NCBI RefSeq assembly: GCF_000503055.1
Contig: NZ_AYVY01000021.1
Location: forward strand, 1-40,855
Source: Mesorhizobium sp. LSHC420B00
GTDB taxonomy: Bacteria; Pseudomonadota; Alphaproteobacteria; Rhizobiales; Rhizobiaceae
DNA length: 40,855 bases
Direction: 5' to 3'
Made by a program: the position numbers and the translations under genes. Shown here in pieces: positions 1-8,446 of this stretch (positions are counted from its first letter, which is position 1; each line of letters starts with the position of its first letter). The notes beneath the pieces were generated by a model, which was not told the origin of the DNA, ran no database searches, and saw only the letters and a program-made list of their open reading frames with translations.

Positions 1-511
1 GGGCGAGTGCGGCGCGCGCAGGACCGGTCCGCAAGCGGCGGATGGCGATGCCGGCGACAGCCAGCTCGTGGGCGGCCCGCGATGCCGGCGGCAGCGGCGA
101 GGGATCGAAGCCGTCCAGCCTGCGCTCGGCTTCGTCTAGATGACCAATCAGCAGCAGGCGCCGAACTTCGAGGTTGCGCGCATGCGCGGCGTTGACGCGG
201 TCGCCATGCTTTTCAAGCGTCGCCCGCGCGGTGTCGAGTGCCTTGGCCGGCCAGGCGAGGTCGCGCGAGACGAGCGCGATCTCGGCCTCGGCGACGATAC
301 ACCGCGCGCGGGCCACGGCCTCCCTCGGGCTGAATGCGTGCGCCGCCCTCTTGAGAAGAACCTTCGCCCTATTCAGGTCGCCAAGCTGCGCCATCGCGAT
401 ACCGCGCAACGCAAGTGCCGGCGCATCGTCGCGCAGCGCAACCCGTTTCAAGGCGCCGAGCGGATCGCCCGCCGCGAGCGCATGCGCCGCGGCCGTGATC
501 AGCGAGTCCAT
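1..511 (-). CDS. Helix-repeat (TPR-like) protein, probable HTH regulator, 3' end beyond window
   Basis: An uninterrupted minus-strand frame runs from an ATG at 511 to the left edge, giving about 170 residues of the N-terminal part. It begins MDSLITAAAHALAAGDPLGA and is built of Ala/Leu/Arg-rich helices such as ALALRGIAMAQLGDLNRAKV, typical of TPR-like helical hairpins. I recall similar rhizobial proteins with this N-terminus that are annotated as helix-turn-helix regulators, but the part that would carry the HTH is outside the window. The next in-frame upstream codons offer no better start; an ATG at 540 is out of frame. It is divergent from the SDR gene at 687. Coding is supported by codon bias; function is uncertain. 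Confidence 0.6.
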   Translation of the reverse strand, partial: MDSLITAAAHALAAGDPLGALKRVALRDDAPALALRGIAMAQLGDLNRAKVLLKRAAHAFSPREAVARARCIVAEAEIALVSRDLAWPAKALDTARATLEKHGDRVNAAHARNLEVRRLLLIGHLDEAERRLDGFDPSPLPPASRAAHELAVAGIAIRRLRTGPARAALA

Positions 512-607
512 CGGAATCCCGTCACACTTGTCACTCCCATGGCTTCGACATCCGGCGCTAAGTCCATCTCACCAACCAGTCGTATCGAGAATGGCGACTG
601 TAGCCAA

Positions 608-639
608 CCTGAGTTGCGGCGCGCCTGAGTTGCGGCGCG
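608..639. repeat. Perfect 16-bp tandem duplication
   Basis: Positions 608-623 and 624-639 are identical (CCTGAGTTGCGGCGCG twice). The repeat lies in the divergent intergenic region, about 50 bp before the SDR start at 687. It may be a slippage product; no function is evident. Confidence 0.7.
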
Positions 640-686
640 ATTATGCACTGAGCTCGAACACAACGATAAGCACTAGGAGAGACGCA

Positions 687-1487
687 ATGAAGATCGAAGG
701 CACAACTATCCTGGTGACTGGAGCCAATCGGGGCATCGGTCGGGCACTGGTCGAGGAAGCCCTGAGCAGAGGCGTAAAGCGCGTCTATGCCGCAACCCGC
801 CAAGCCATGGCTCACCCCGACCGGCGTGTAACGTCCCTGATCATGGATGTAACGAACGCCGCGCAGATCCGGGAGGCCGTCGAGAAAATCGATGCTCTCG
901 ATATCCTCATCAACAATGCCGGAGTATCGCCCTTCGACGACCTCAGCGACCGTCGCGTGCTCGAACAACAGCTCGCCGTAAACCTCTTCGGCGCGTATGA
1001 CGTGACCCAGGCTCTGCTGCCGTTGCTGGCCCGGTCGCGGGGAGCCATTGTCAACATTCTGTCGCTGGCCTCGATTGCCGCCGTGCCGTTCAGTCCGGCT
1101 TACTCGATCTCGAAGGCGGCCTCATTCTCCCTGTCACAGTCGTTGCGCACCCTCTTGGCCGGACGGGGTGTCAGCGTCCACAGGGTCCTTCCCGGCCCCG
1201 TGGACACGGACATGACACGGGGCCTGGACATCCGGAAGGCCTCTCCGGAGTCTGTTGCGCGAGCGATCCTGGACGGCGTGGAGAACGGCGAGGAGGAAAT
1301 CTTCCCCGATCCCATGTCGGAATCCGTGGCGGAGGGTTGGCGCAGCAGTGCGGTCAAGGCGCTTGAACGCCAGTTTGCAGCCTATGCGGAAGCAAGCCCG
1401 TCAAGTGAAGCGAGCCCGTCAGGCAGTGGGCATGAGAGAAGCAGCGAAACGATTGCCCGCGAGCCCCATCCTTGCTGCTCGGCCTGA
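687..1487 (+). CDS. SDR family oxidoreductase (paralogue of the gene at 20481-21215)
   Basis: A 266-residue short-chain dehydrogenase/reductase, a cytoplasmic NAD(P)-dependent oxidoreductase of unknown substrate. The Rossmann motif TGANRGIG is at residues 11-18, NNAG at 76-79, and the catalytic YSISK at 139-143 with Ser126. The ATG at 687 is preceded by AGGAGA at 675-680, which fixes the start although the frame is open further upstream. It closely resembles the SDR at 20481-21215 along its whole length, including the EEEIFPDP segment. It differs in its C-terminus: about 28 extra residues, Ser/Pro-rich then CCSA, follow the point where the paralogue ends. No copy of the HxlR palindrome seen before the paralogue is present upstream. 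Followed by a strong hairpin at 1530-1559. Confidence 0.88.
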   Translation: MKIEGTTILVTGANRGIGRALVEEALSRGVKRVYAATRQAMAHPDRRVTSLIMDVTNAAQIREAVEKIDALDILINNAGVSPFDDLSDRRVLEQQLAVNLFGAYDVTQALLPLLARSRGAIVNILSLASIAAVPFSPAYSISKAASFSLSQSLRTLLAGRGVSVHRVLPGPVDTDMTRGLDIRKASPESVARAILDGVENGEEEIFPDPMSESVAEGWRSSAVKALERQFAAYAEASPSSEASPSGSGHERSSETIAREPHPCCSA

Positions 1488-1529
1488 AACTGCCGATGCT
1501 TGTGCAGGGGACGGCAGCATCGCCGCCCC

Positions 1530-1559
1530 CGGCGCCAGCGGTCGGCGTCGCTGGCGCCG
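1530..1559. terminator. Bidirectional hairpin between convergent genes
   Basis: Perfect 11-bp inverted repeat CGGCGCCAGCG (1530-1540) and its complement (1549-1559) with an 8-nt loop. It lies between the convergent SDR (ends 1487) and DUF1178 gene (ends 1623). There is no clear U-tract, so termination is inferred from position and stem strength. Confidence 0.55.
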
Positions 1560-1622
1560 ACCTTCACCATCATTGCGCGGCCTGGCGGAGATGCCTCGTT
1601 ATGTCCCGGGCAAGTTGACGGA

Positions 1623-2048
1623 TCAGTTGCGGTCGTCGGGGAAGCTGGGAATCGGCAAGAACTCGACGCCGTCCTCGGCAAGGCTCTTGGCCTCCTCCAG
1701 CGTCGCCTCGCCATAGATGCCGCGCGGATCGCTCTCGCCGAAATGGATTTTGCGCGCTTCCTCGGCAAACTTGTCGCCGACATAATCGGCGTTCTCGCGC
1801 ACCTTCTCGGCCATGGCCTTCAATTGCGCCAGCGCCTGCTTCTGGGCCTCGCCCATGGCGAGCGCGATCTTTTCCTGGTTGCGCCCGGTCGAGACCGCGG
1901 GCGCCATCAGCGCCTTGTCGACCTTACGCGAGCCGCAGGCCGGGCAATCGACGAAACCGCGCTTCTTCTGGGTGTCGAAATCGTCGTTGCTGCGAAACCA
2001 GGCTTCGAATTCGTGCTCGTGCTCGCAGGTCAGGGAAAAGCGGATCAA
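1623..2048 (-). CDS. DUF1178 family protein
   Basis: A 141-residue protein of the DUF1178 family, common in alphaproteobacteria and of unknown biochemical role. The N-terminus MIRFSLTCEHEHEFEAWFRS contains a Cys, and a CPAC pair follows at about residues 35-38, suggesting a small metal-binding N-terminal module; the middle is a charged helix and the C-terminus reads FLPIPSFPDD. The start codon is TTG (2046-2048) and overlaps the stop of the upstream hydrolase gene as TTGA, so the two are almost certainly translationally coupled. An AGGGG lies about 9 nt ahead. It is the last gene of the grxC - hydrolase - DUF1178 run, an order I recall from other rhizobia. Confidence 0.87.
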   Translation of the reverse strand: MIRFSLTCEHEHEFEAWFRSNDDFDTQKKRGFVDCPACGSRKVDKALMAPAVSTGRNQEKIALAMGEAQKQALAQLKAMAEKVRENADYVGDKFAEEARKIHFGESDPRGIYGEATLEEAKSLAEDGVEFLPIPSFPDDRN

Positions 2049-2911
2049 GAGGCGGCACCCCTGAGCGGCAGCGCGTCCACCGGACCGGCGTTGACGGCAA
2101 AATCGCGTGCGTTCTTGAGGTTCGGTATCTTCTTGCGCGCGGCGACCGACTGCGCCGGGTCAATCTCGGCGACGATCACCGCCGGCTCGTCATGCGCTGC
2201 TTCGGCGATGATGCGGCCCCAGGGATCGACGATCAGCGAATGGCCATAGGTTTCGCGGCCGTCTTCGTGCACTCCGCCTTGCGCGGCGGCGACGACATAG
2301 GCGCCGTTCTCGATGGCGCGCGCCCTGAGCAGCACATGCCAATGCGCTTCGCCGGTCTGGCGGGTGAAGGCGGCGGGCACCGCAAGCAGATCGGCGCCGG
2401 CCAGCGCCTCGGCGCGGAACAGCTGCGGGAAGCGCAGATCGTAGCAGACGGCAAAGCCCAGCTTCGCGCCATCGATTTCGGTGACGACAGCCTCCGTGCC
2501 CGGCTCATAAGCGGCGGATTCGCGCCAGCTCTCGCCATTGTCGAGATCGACGTCGAACATGTGGATCTTGTCATAGGTGGCAATCGTGGCGCCGTCAGGC
2601 CCGAACAGAAGCGCGCGGTTGGCGAGCTTGCCGTCGGCGCGCAGAATGGCGGTCGAGCCTATATGCAGGAAGATGCCGAGTTCGTTGGCCAGCTTCCGTG
2701 ACGTCGAGACGATGATGTCTTTGTCTTCGGAGGTGAACGAAGCGGCCCGGGCTTGGCTGTCGCGGATCAGCGCGCCGGTCATTTCCGGGGTCTGGATGTA
2801 GCTCGCGCCAAGGCCTGCCGCCTCGCGCACCAGCCGTTCCAGATCGACCGCATTGCGCTCCGGGCTGGTTCCCGAACGCATCTGGATCGCCGCCGCCTTG
2901 AAACCACTCAT
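2045..2911 (-). CDS. Carbon-nitrogen hydrolase (nitrilase superfamily)
   Basis: A 288-residue amidase of the nitrilase superfamily, probably the Nit2/omega-amidase-like or deaminated-glutathione-amidase branch. The Glu-Lys-Cys triad is visible: Glu43 in TPEMTG, Lys115 in YDKIHMFD, and Cys156 in AVCYDLRFP. Two ATGs compete at 2917 and 2911; AAGGA sits only 1 nt before the first but 7 nt before the second, so 2911 is chosen (MSGFKAAAIQMRSG). It lies 10 bp downstream of grxC and overlaps the DUF1178 gene. Pairing with a glutaredoxin gene would fit repair of deaminated glutathione, but that substrate is an inference. Confidence 0.9.
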   Translation of the reverse strand: MSGFKAAAIQMRSGTSPERNAVDLERLVREAAGLGASYIQTPEMTGALIRDSQARAASFTSEDKDIIVSTSRKLANELGIFLHIGSTAILRADGKLANRALLFGPDGATIATYDKIHMFDVDLDNGESWRESAAYEPGTEAVVTEIDGAKLGFAVCYDLRFPQLFRAEALAGADLLAVPAAFTRQTGEAHWHVLLRARAIENGAYVVAAAQGGVHEDGRETYGHSLIVDPWGRIIAEAAHDEPAVIVAEIDPAQSVAARKKIPNLKNARDFAVNAGPVDALPLRGAAS

Positions 2912-2921
2912 CGTCATGTCC

Positions 2922-3191
2922 TTACCTGGCCGAGCCGTTGGCGAGCAATCTGTCCAGCCGTCCTTCCGCCTCCAATTCGTGGAGATCGTCGGAGCCGCCG
3001 ACATGCGTGTCGCCGATGAATATCTGCGGAAAGGTGGAACGGCCGTGAGCCCGGGAAATCATCTCCTGGCGCAGCTCCGGCGAGAAGGAGGCGTCGTGCT
3101 CGGTGTAGGCGACACCCTTCCTGTCGAGCAGCCGCTTGGCCGCAGTGCAATAGCCGCACATCATCCGCGTGTAGATCGTCACATCGACCAT
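2922..3191 (-). CDS. grxC: Glutaredoxin 3
   Basis: An 89-residue dithiol glutaredoxin, the usual length for GrxC. It reduces disulfides and mixed glutathione disulfides in the cytoplasm using glutathione. The active site is C12-G-Y-C15 (CGYC instead of the common CPYC), following the beta-strand VDVTIYTRMM. The cis-Pro segment TFPQIFIGD and the GGSDDLHEL glutathione-binding turn are both present. It is the first gene of a three-gene minus-strand run with the carbon-nitrogen hydrolase and DUF1178, and comF lies 37 bp upstream in the same direction. Confidence 0.93.
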   Translation of the reverse strand: MVDVTIYTRMMCGYCTAAKRLLDRKGVAYTEHDASFSPELRQEMISRAHGRSTFPQIFIGDTHVGGSDDLHELEAEGRLDRLLANGSAR

Positions 3192-3228
3192 CGGTCAGCA
3201 ACCCTGCCTCGTTCCGCTGTCATATAGG

Positions 3229-4017
3229 CTATATAGGCGCCGATTCGTCGGCCCGAAAGTCCCCCGGCAGCACGCGCGCGAAGGTCAGTACGTCGACTGC
3301 GCCGGCACCGCCCTTTTTTAACGCCCTGGCGACCGCACGGACCGTGGCGCCGGTGGTGTAGACATCGTCGATCAACAGCACCCGGCGGCCGGCGATTTCG
3401 ATCTCCGCTTCATCAGGCACTGTGAATGCGGCGCGCACATTTTCCTCGCGTTCCCGCCGCTCCAGCCCGACCTGCTGGCGCGTGAGTTTGACGCGCTTGA
3501 TGGCTGATGGCGTGAAGGGCCGATCGCCGAGCTGCGCCACCGCCCGCGCCAGTTCCGCCGACTGGTTGAACTGCCGCCTGAAGAAGCGCCGCCAGTGCAG
3601 CGGCACCGGCACGACCACGTCGGCCTCGGCGATGAGCTCGGCACCGGCGCGAAGCATCCAGCGCGCCATCCACGGCGCCAGATCGGTGCGGTCCTGGTAT
3701 TTCAGCCCTTGCACCATCTGGCGGGCAACGCCGGAATAGGCAACCGCCGAGCGCGCGCGCTCGAATGGCGGCGGGTCGGCTATCGCCTCCGCCGACAGGA
3801 ACCCCTCACCCATATTGTGGGTGAACGGCGTGCCCATCACCGGGCACCATGGCCGTTCCAGCAGCCTGAGTTTCGGCCAGCAGGCGCCGCACAACACGCC
3901 GGGTTGCGAGACATGGCGGCGGCAGCCGGCGCAGACCGGCGGGAACAACAAGCGCGCCGGCCAGCCCAATGCCTTGCGGGCAATGCTCTTGATCGCAATA
4001 CGCTTGATCTCCGGCAT
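3229..4017 (-). CDS. ComF family phosphoribosyltransferase-like protein
   Basis: A 262-residue ComF-family protein, related to the competence protein ComFC but of undefined role in rhizobia. The N-terminal zinc-ribbon-like part has two Cys pairs, C29/C32 and C43/C46. The C-terminal phosphoribosyltransferase domain has the PRPP-binding motif VLLIDDVYTTGAT at 213-225. The frame is open further upstream, but the ATG at 4017 (MPEIKRIAIK) leaves a 66-bp divergent region shared with the methyltransferase gene at 4084; earlier starts would run into that gene's Shine-Dalgarno region. Same strand as grxC, 37 bp upstream of it. Confidence 0.88.
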   Translation of the reverse strand: MPEIKRIAIKSIARKALGWPARLLFPPVCAGCRRHVSQPGVLCGACWPKLRLLERPWCPVMGTPFTHNMGEGFLSAEAIADPPPFERARSAVAYSGVARQMVQGLKYQDRTDLAPWMARWMLRAGAELIAEADVVVPVPLHWRRFFRRQFNQSAELARAVAQLGDRPFTPSAIKRVKLTRQQVGLERREREENVRAAFTVPDEAEIEIAGRRVLLIDDVYTTGATVRAVARALKKGGAGAVDVLTFARVLPGDFRADESAPI

Positions 4018-4083
4018 GGGATCGGCCACGTGGTTGGTCCTCCGCGTCACTATATCAGAGAGCGAAGCACAAGGACCTGCCCA

Positions 4084-4956
4084 TTGCAGCTTGTAATCGA
4101 CACCTCGCTCTGGCTGGCGCACAAGCGTCGGGCACTGGCCCGCCCTATCGCCGGGGCGGATTTCCTCATGCGGCGGGCGGCCGAGGATCTTGCCGACCGG
4201 CTCGGCGCCGTCGAACGCAAGTTCGGCAAGGCGGCCTCATTGTTTTGCCAGACGCCGGCAGCAGCAGAGGTGCTCGCAGAAAGCGGCAAGGTAGCGGAAA
4301 ACGTGCGCGTCGAGGCCGACGCCGCTTTCCTCGACGGCCGGCCAGGAGTGGTGGCGCCGTTGGAAACCGTGCCATTCGAGCCGGAAAGCCTCGATCTCGC
4401 TGTCTCGCTGCTGTCGCTGCAGGCGATGAACGACATTCCCGGCATGCTGGTGCAGATCCGCCGGGCGCTAAAGCCGGACGGGCTTTTCCTCGGCGCCTTC
4501 GCCGGCATAGGCACGCTCTCCGAACTGCGCGAAAGCCTGCTTGCCGCCGAGACCGAGCTCTACGGCGGCGCCAGCCCGCGTGTGATCCCGTTCACCGATG
4601 TCCGCGACGCCGGCGTGCTGCTGCAGCGCGCCGGCTTGGCGCTGCCGGTTGCCGACGTCGAGACGATTACGGTGCGCTACGATTCCCTCTTTGGCCTGGT
4701 CGCCGACCTGCGCGCAATGGGCGAGACCAGCGCGCTTGTCGACCGCAGCAGACGGCCGGGCACCCGAGCGCTGTTCGCGCGCGCCGCCGAAATCTATGCG
4801 GAGCGGTTTTCGGACGCCGATGGCCGCGTCAGGGCGAGTTTCTCGGTGGTCTGGATGTCAGGCTGGGCGCCCGATGCCTCTCAGCAAAAACCGCTGAAGC
4901 CGGGCTCCGCAAAAATATCGCTGAAGACGATCCTGGAAAACCCCGGCGGCCCCTGA
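4084..4956 (+). CDS. SAM-dependent methyltransferase (BioC/NDUFAF5-like)
   Basis: A 290-residue methyltransferase-like protein. The start is a TTG at 4084 preceded by AAGGA at 4071-4075 (8-nt spacing); the frame is open upstream but that part is antisense to comF. The N-terminus contains ADFLMRRAAEDLADRLGAV, and the central part LDLAVSLLSLQAMNDIPGML followed by RRALKPDGLFLGAF matches the post-I region of class I methyltransferases. Glycine-rich motif I is weak or absent. This is a hallmark of the family related to mitochondrial NDUFAF5, which modifies a complex I subunit in eukaryotes; the bacterial substrate is not established. It is divergent from comF, an arrangement I recall from other Rhizobiales. 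Confidence 0.85.
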   Translation: MQLVIDTSLWLAHKRRALARPIAGADFLMRRAAEDLADRLGAVERKFGKAASLFCQTPAAAEVLAESGKVAENVRVEADAAFLDGRPGVVAPLETVPFEPESLDLAVSLLSLQAMNDIPGMLVQIRRALKPDGLFLGAFAGIGTLSELRESLLAAETELYGGASPRVIPFTDVRDAGVLLQRAGLALPVADVETITVRYDSLFGLVADLRAMGETSALVDRSRRPGTRALFARAAEIYAERFSDADGRVRASFSVVWMSGWAPDASQQKPLKPGSAKISLKTILENPGGP

Positions 4957-5007
4957 GCATATCCCTGCGCAAAAGCTAGGCGTAGCCCTGCGCAACAGCC
5001 GAGCGAA

Positions 5008-5187
5008 TCACTGCGCAAATGCGTTGGCAAGCCTGCTGCTGTTGTCGCTGAACAGCCACTCGATCGCACCGGCAGCCTGGCCGATGCCTGTGACAATGGC
5101 AAGCGACAGCACGGCCACGATCAAACCATATTCGATAGCCGTCGCACCCCTCTCGTCTTCTAAAAATCGTTGCAGCAAGATTTTCAT
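5008..5187 (-). CDS. Flp family type IVb pilin
   Basis: A 59-residue pilin precursor, easily missed because of its size. From the ATG at 5187 the protein starts MKILLQRFLEDERGATAIEY and ends at a TGA at 5008-5010. It has the short basic leader, the prepilin peptidase site after Gly14, Glu at position +5 of the mature chain (ATAIE), Tyr next to it, and one hydrophobic helix at about residues 18-36. These are the defining marks of Flp/Fap pilins, which are assembled by Tad secretion systems. No tad or cpa genes (prepilin peptidase, ATPase, secretin) are nearby, so it is an orphan pilin here. Confidence 0.88.
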   Translation of the reverse strand: MKILLQRFLEDERGATAIEYGLIVAVLSLAIVTGIGQAAGAIEWLFSDNSSRLANAFAQ

Positions 5188-5393
5188 GGGCGCCCATCCC
5201 TCTTGCCGGAACCTAGCGCCGACCCGTTAAGAAAGGTTAACGTGACAGGCTTAACGCGCGGTGAAACAGCTGCATTCCAATGCATGTCGCGCAAAAGTGT
5301 GCAGCGGTTTTGCGATAACGACATGCATCGAAACATAAGCGCGTCGCACGAGGCCGGTCGAACGCGACGCGCTTCAGATATCTGTTGAGGACG

Positions 5394-5699
5394 TCAGCAG
5401 TCACCGCTGCTTCTGCCATCGGCCCGAATGACGCAAACCGAACTGGGCAGCGGCTGCAGCACGCTCTTACGCAGCGTATAGCTGTCGCGCTGGCCGATCG
5501 AGCCGGTGCTCATTGTATCAAGCCCATCGCGGGCAAACTGCGATCGGGTCCGGCTGTCGAGGTAGGGTGTCGCGATCAAGGCCAGAGCCACCGCGGCCGA
5601 GCCGAACAAAAGGGCGATGCGCAATATTCCCATGCCAGCATTGGCGGCGCCAGGAAGGCGATCGGGCCAAGGCAAGTCCCAGTCCTTGTCGAAGCTCAT
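5394..5699 (-). CDS. Hypothetical single-pass membrane protein
   Basis: A 101-residue protein that I cannot assign to a family. It starts MSFDKDWDLPWPDRLPGAAN, has one hydrophobic segment at about residues 23-43 (MGILRIALLFGSAAVALALI), and a polar C-terminal tail containing two Cys, one of them the last residue. The topology suggests a short cytoplasmic N-terminus and an exported tail. GGGGAG lies about 8 nt before the ATG at 5699. It lies alone, about 206 bp upstream of the Flp pilin gene on the same strand, so a link to the cell envelope or pilus is possible but only positional. Confidence 0.65.
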   Translation of the reverse strand: MSFDKDWDLPWPDRLPGAANAGMGILRIALLFGSAAVALALIATPYLDSRTRSQFARDGLDTMSTGSIGQRDSYTLRKSVLQPLPSSVCVIRADGRSSGDC

Positions 5700-5826
5700 G
5701 CAAATCGCTCCCCAGCGGTGGAATCGGCGTAACCGCTTTGCGTCAATTTTTCACGGCCAGATAAATCTTTCATTAACGCTGCTGATATCGCTTCGCGGAG
5801 CTGCCCGGTTTACGGGAGATCGGCCG

Positions 5827-6249
5827 TTACAGCAGATCGATGAGGAACTGGATCAGCGGGGCATCGGCCGGCGGCATTGGAAAATCGCACATCTGGCGCG
5901 GCCGCACCCATTTCAGCACCTGCCGTTCCTTCGGCTGGGCAATGCCGCGGAAGCGACGGCAGACGAACAGCGGCATCAGCAGGTGAAAATCATCGTAGGA
6001 ATGGCTGGCAAAGGTGAGTGGTGCCAGGCAAGGGATATCGGTCTCGATGCCGATCTCCTCATACAGTTCGCGGATCAGGCATTGTTCCGGCGTTTCGCCG
6101 CGCTCGACCTTGCCGCCCGGAAACTCCCATAGGCCGGCGAGTTGCTTGCCTTCGGGCCGCTGCGCCAAAAGCACGCGCCCATCGGCATCGACTAGCGCGC
6201 AGGCCGCAACCAGGAGCAGGCGCTTGCCGACCGTGTCTGAGCCGCTCAT
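5827..6249 (-). CDS. mutT: 8-oxo-dGTP diphosphatase, Nudix family
   Basis: A 140-residue Nudix hydrolase of MutT size. MutT removes 8-oxo-dGTP from the nucleotide pool and so prevents A:T to C:G mutations. The complete Nudix box spans residues 46-68, starting GKVERGET and ending RELYEEIGI, with all the metal-binding Glu residues present. The N-terminal strand LLLVAACALVDADGRVLLAQ and QLAGLWEFPGGK are typical of MutT. The ATG at 6249 overlaps the stop of the GNAT gene as ATGA, so it is the third gene of the argJ-GNAT-mutT operon; longer upstream starts are antisense-like low-complexity sequence and were rejected. Confidence 0.92.
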   Translation of the reverse strand: MSGSDTVGKRLLLVAACALVDADGRVLLAQRPEGKQLAGLWEFPGGKVERGETPEQCLIRELYEEIGIETDIPCLAPLTFASHSYDDFHLLMPLFVCRRFRGIAQPKERQVLKWVRPRQMCDFPMPPADAPLIQFLIDLL

Positions 6250-7025
6250 GCGCCTTGTGGCCGGCGATAGTGATAGCGATAGACTTCGTCGAATCCGAGC
6301 GAACGGTAAAGCGCCAGCGCCGGCGCGTTGTCCGCCTCGACTTGCAGCCAGGCTTCCCGCGCCCCGCGCAGTCGCGCCCATTTCAGCGCCGATCGGATGA
6401 GGTGGCGGCCATGGCCCTGGTTGCGCACCGATCTGTCGGTGGCGATCTCGAACAGCCCGGCAAGGTCGCCGTCATGCACGCAGATCAACGTTGCCAGCGG
6501 CTCGCTGCCGTTCTCCAGCGCAAACAGCCCGGCCTCCGGCTGGATGGCGCCAATGATCTCCGACAGGCCGGGCCGCAGCGACACATCCGAGCCGCTCACC
6601 TTGAGCGCCGCGCCGATGAAACGGCTGATGTCCTTCAACGGAATCTGGTCCATGGCGTCGTCGAGCATGGCGTCCGCCAGCGGCAGCCGCATGACCAGCG
6701 ACTCCGCGAATGTGCTCCAGCCCTCGCTGTCGAGGTACTTTGAGAAATCCGGCCCCGACAGCGGCGAGATGCGAAAGGTCAGCGGCCTGCCATAGGCGTC
6801 GAAGCGACGGCTGGCGCGGCCGATGCGCTCGGCAATGTGCTGAATGTCGCCCGGATCGAGCGGATTGACCGAATTCAGCCGCTTGGCCGAGTGGCCAGCC
6901 GTCAGCCGCACCACCCAGGTGCCATCATAATGGACGGCGGCCGCCGGCCAGGCGCGAAAGCCGGCCGCCTCGTAGCGGCGCACGATCGCCAACACGCTTG
7001 CCGGATGTCTGGAGGCCAATGTCAT
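6246..7025 (-). CDS. GNAT family N-acetyltransferase
   Basis: A 259-residue protein with a GNAT acetyltransferase fold in its C-terminal half. The acetyl-CoA binding motif A is seen as RSVRNQGHGRHLIRSALKWA, followed by AWLQVEADNAPALALYRSLG and a terminal Tyr-rich strand. The N-terminal half is a degenerate second GNAT-like domain. The ATG at 7025 overlaps the last base of the argJ stop (TGATG), and its own stop overlaps mutT. The substrate is unknown. Close coupling to argJ, which is itself an acetyl transferase, is conserved in the Rhizobiales as I recall it. Confidence 0.88.
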   Translation of the reverse strand: MTLASRHPASVLAIVRRYEAAGFRAWPAAAVHYDGTWVVRLTAGHSAKRLNSVNPLDPGDIQHIAERIGRASRRFDAYGRPLTFRISPLSGPDFSKYLDSEGWSTFAESLVMRLPLADAMLDDAMDQIPLKDISRFIGAALKVSGSDVSLRPGLSEIIGAIQPEAGLFALENGSEPLATLICVHDGDLAGLFEIATDRSVRNQGHGRHLIRSALKWARLRGAREAWLQVEADNAPALALYRSLGFDEVYRYHYRRPQGA

Positions 7026-8266
7026 CAGCTCCGATAATCGCCATTGATGGCGACATATTCCTTGGTGAGATCGCAGGTCCACACCGTCGCCTTGCCGCGG
7101 CCGATGCCGATATCGGCGCGGATGCGGATCTCGTCGCGCTTCATATACGCCGAAGTCGCCGCTTCGGAATAGGCGGCGTCGCGCTCGCCCTGAAATGCCA
7201 GGCGGTTGTCGCCGAACCAGATCGACAGAAGGTCGCGGTCGGCCGGTTCGCCGGCCTTGCCGACGGCCATGACGACACGGCCCCAATTGGCGTCCTCGCC
7301 GGCGACTGCCGTCTTGACCAGCGGCGAATTGGCGATCGACAGCGCAATGCGCTTGGCCGAGCGGGCCGATTTGGCCCCGGTGACGGTGACCTCGACCTGC
7401 TTGCGGGCGCCCTCGCCGTCGCGCACCACCTGTAGCGCCAGCGACTTCAACACCTTGCCGAGGGCACGGCGGAACGCGCCGAGGCGCGCATCCTTGGGGT
7501 CAGAAATCGCCGGCGCGCCACGCCTGGCGGCAGCAGCTGTGGCGAACATCAGCAGCGTGTCGCTGGTCGAGGTGTCGCTGTCGACGGTGACCGCGTTGAA
7601 GGTCTTGGCCGTGCCGCGCGACAACAGATCCTGCAGCACCGGTGCTGCGATCGGCGCATCGGTGGCGATGAAGGAAAGCATCGTCGCCATGTCGGGCGCG
7701 ATCATCCCCGCGCCCTTGGCGATGCCGTTGATGGTGACGTCGGCGTTGCCGAGCTTGAGCGTCGCGGTCGCCAGTTTGGGATAGGTGTCGGTGGTCATGA
7801 TTGCCTTGGCGGCTTCGGTCCATAGTTCCGGCTTGCCGTCCTTGATCAGCCCGGCCAGCAGGTGGCTGAACTTGCCACTGTCGAGCGGTTCGCCGATGAC
7901 GCCGGTCGAGGCCAGGAACACCTCGCCTGGCGTGCAGCCGGCCGCCTTCGCCGCCGCCTCGCCCGTGAGTGCGGTCGAGGCGCGGCCCTTCTGGCCGGTA
8001 AAGGCATTGGCATTGCCGGAATTGACGACCAGAACGCGCGCCTTGCCCGCCGTGAGGTTTTGCCGGCAGAAGTCGACCGGCGCCGAGGGGCATTTCGACC
8101 TGGTGAACACGCCGGCGACGGTGGTGCCGGCGTCGAACACCATGGCCAGCAGATCGGTACGGTTCTTGTATTTTATGCCGGCCTCGGCGGTGGCGATGCG
8201 CACGCCCTCGATGGTCGGCATCTTGGCATATTTCTTCGGCGCGAGCGGCGAAACCTGTGCGGACAT
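7025..8266 (-). CDS. argJ: Bifunctional ornithine acetyltransferase / N-acetylglutamate synthase
   Basis: A 413-residue ArgJ of normal length. It transfers the acetyl group from N-acetylornithine to glutamate in the cyclic arginine pathway, and bifunctional forms also use acetyl-CoA. The proenzyme cleaves itself before a conserved Thr; here that is Thr195 in [14 protein letters not shown] (Ala194/Thr195), giving alpha and beta chains. Other family signatures are [32 protein letters not shown] and [13 protein letters not shown]. The ATG at 8266 ([10 protein letters not shown]) is chosen; earlier in-frame starts add Arg/Cys-rich non-coding-like sequence. First gene of a minus-strand operon with GNAT and mutT. 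Confidence 0.96.
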   Translation of the reverse strand: MSAQVSPLAPKKYAKMPTIEGVRIATAEAGIKYKNRTDLLAMVFDAGTTVAGVFTRSKCPSAPVDFCRQNLTAGKARVLVVNSGNANAFTGQKGRASTALTGEAAAKAAGCTPGEVFLASTGVIGEPLDSGKFSHLLAGLIKDGKPELWTEAAKAIMTTDTYPKLATATLKLGNADVTINGIAKGAGMIAPDMATMLSFIATDAPIAAPVLQDLLSRGTAKTFNAVTVDSDTSTSDTLLMFATAAAARRGAPAISDPKDARLGAFRRALGKVLKSLALQVVRDGEGARKQVEVTVTGAKSARSAKRIALSIANSPLVKTAVAGEDANWGRVVMAVGKAGEPADRDLLSIWFGDNRLAFQGERDAAYSEAATSAYMKRDEIRIRADIGIGRGKATVWTCDLTKEYVAINGDYRS

Positions 8267-8446
8267 GGAAGACCCCGGGCGGGAAAATCGCGAAAGGAAC
8301 GCCGGTTTGCCCGATAGCGCGCGTCGGCGCAAGCCGTTTTCACAGCCGTTACGGGTGCCGGACGCCTGACACTGCCTCATGCCGCAAGCAGGGCTGTTGC
8401 AAATTTGTTGGCATCGCTGCGGCCGATAGCGCTATGATCCTGCCCC

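Noticed and set aside
4957..5007. Recurring CCCTGCGCAA-type words after the methyltransferase gene
   Set aside because: Short and irregular; not distinguishable from chance in GC-rich DNA.
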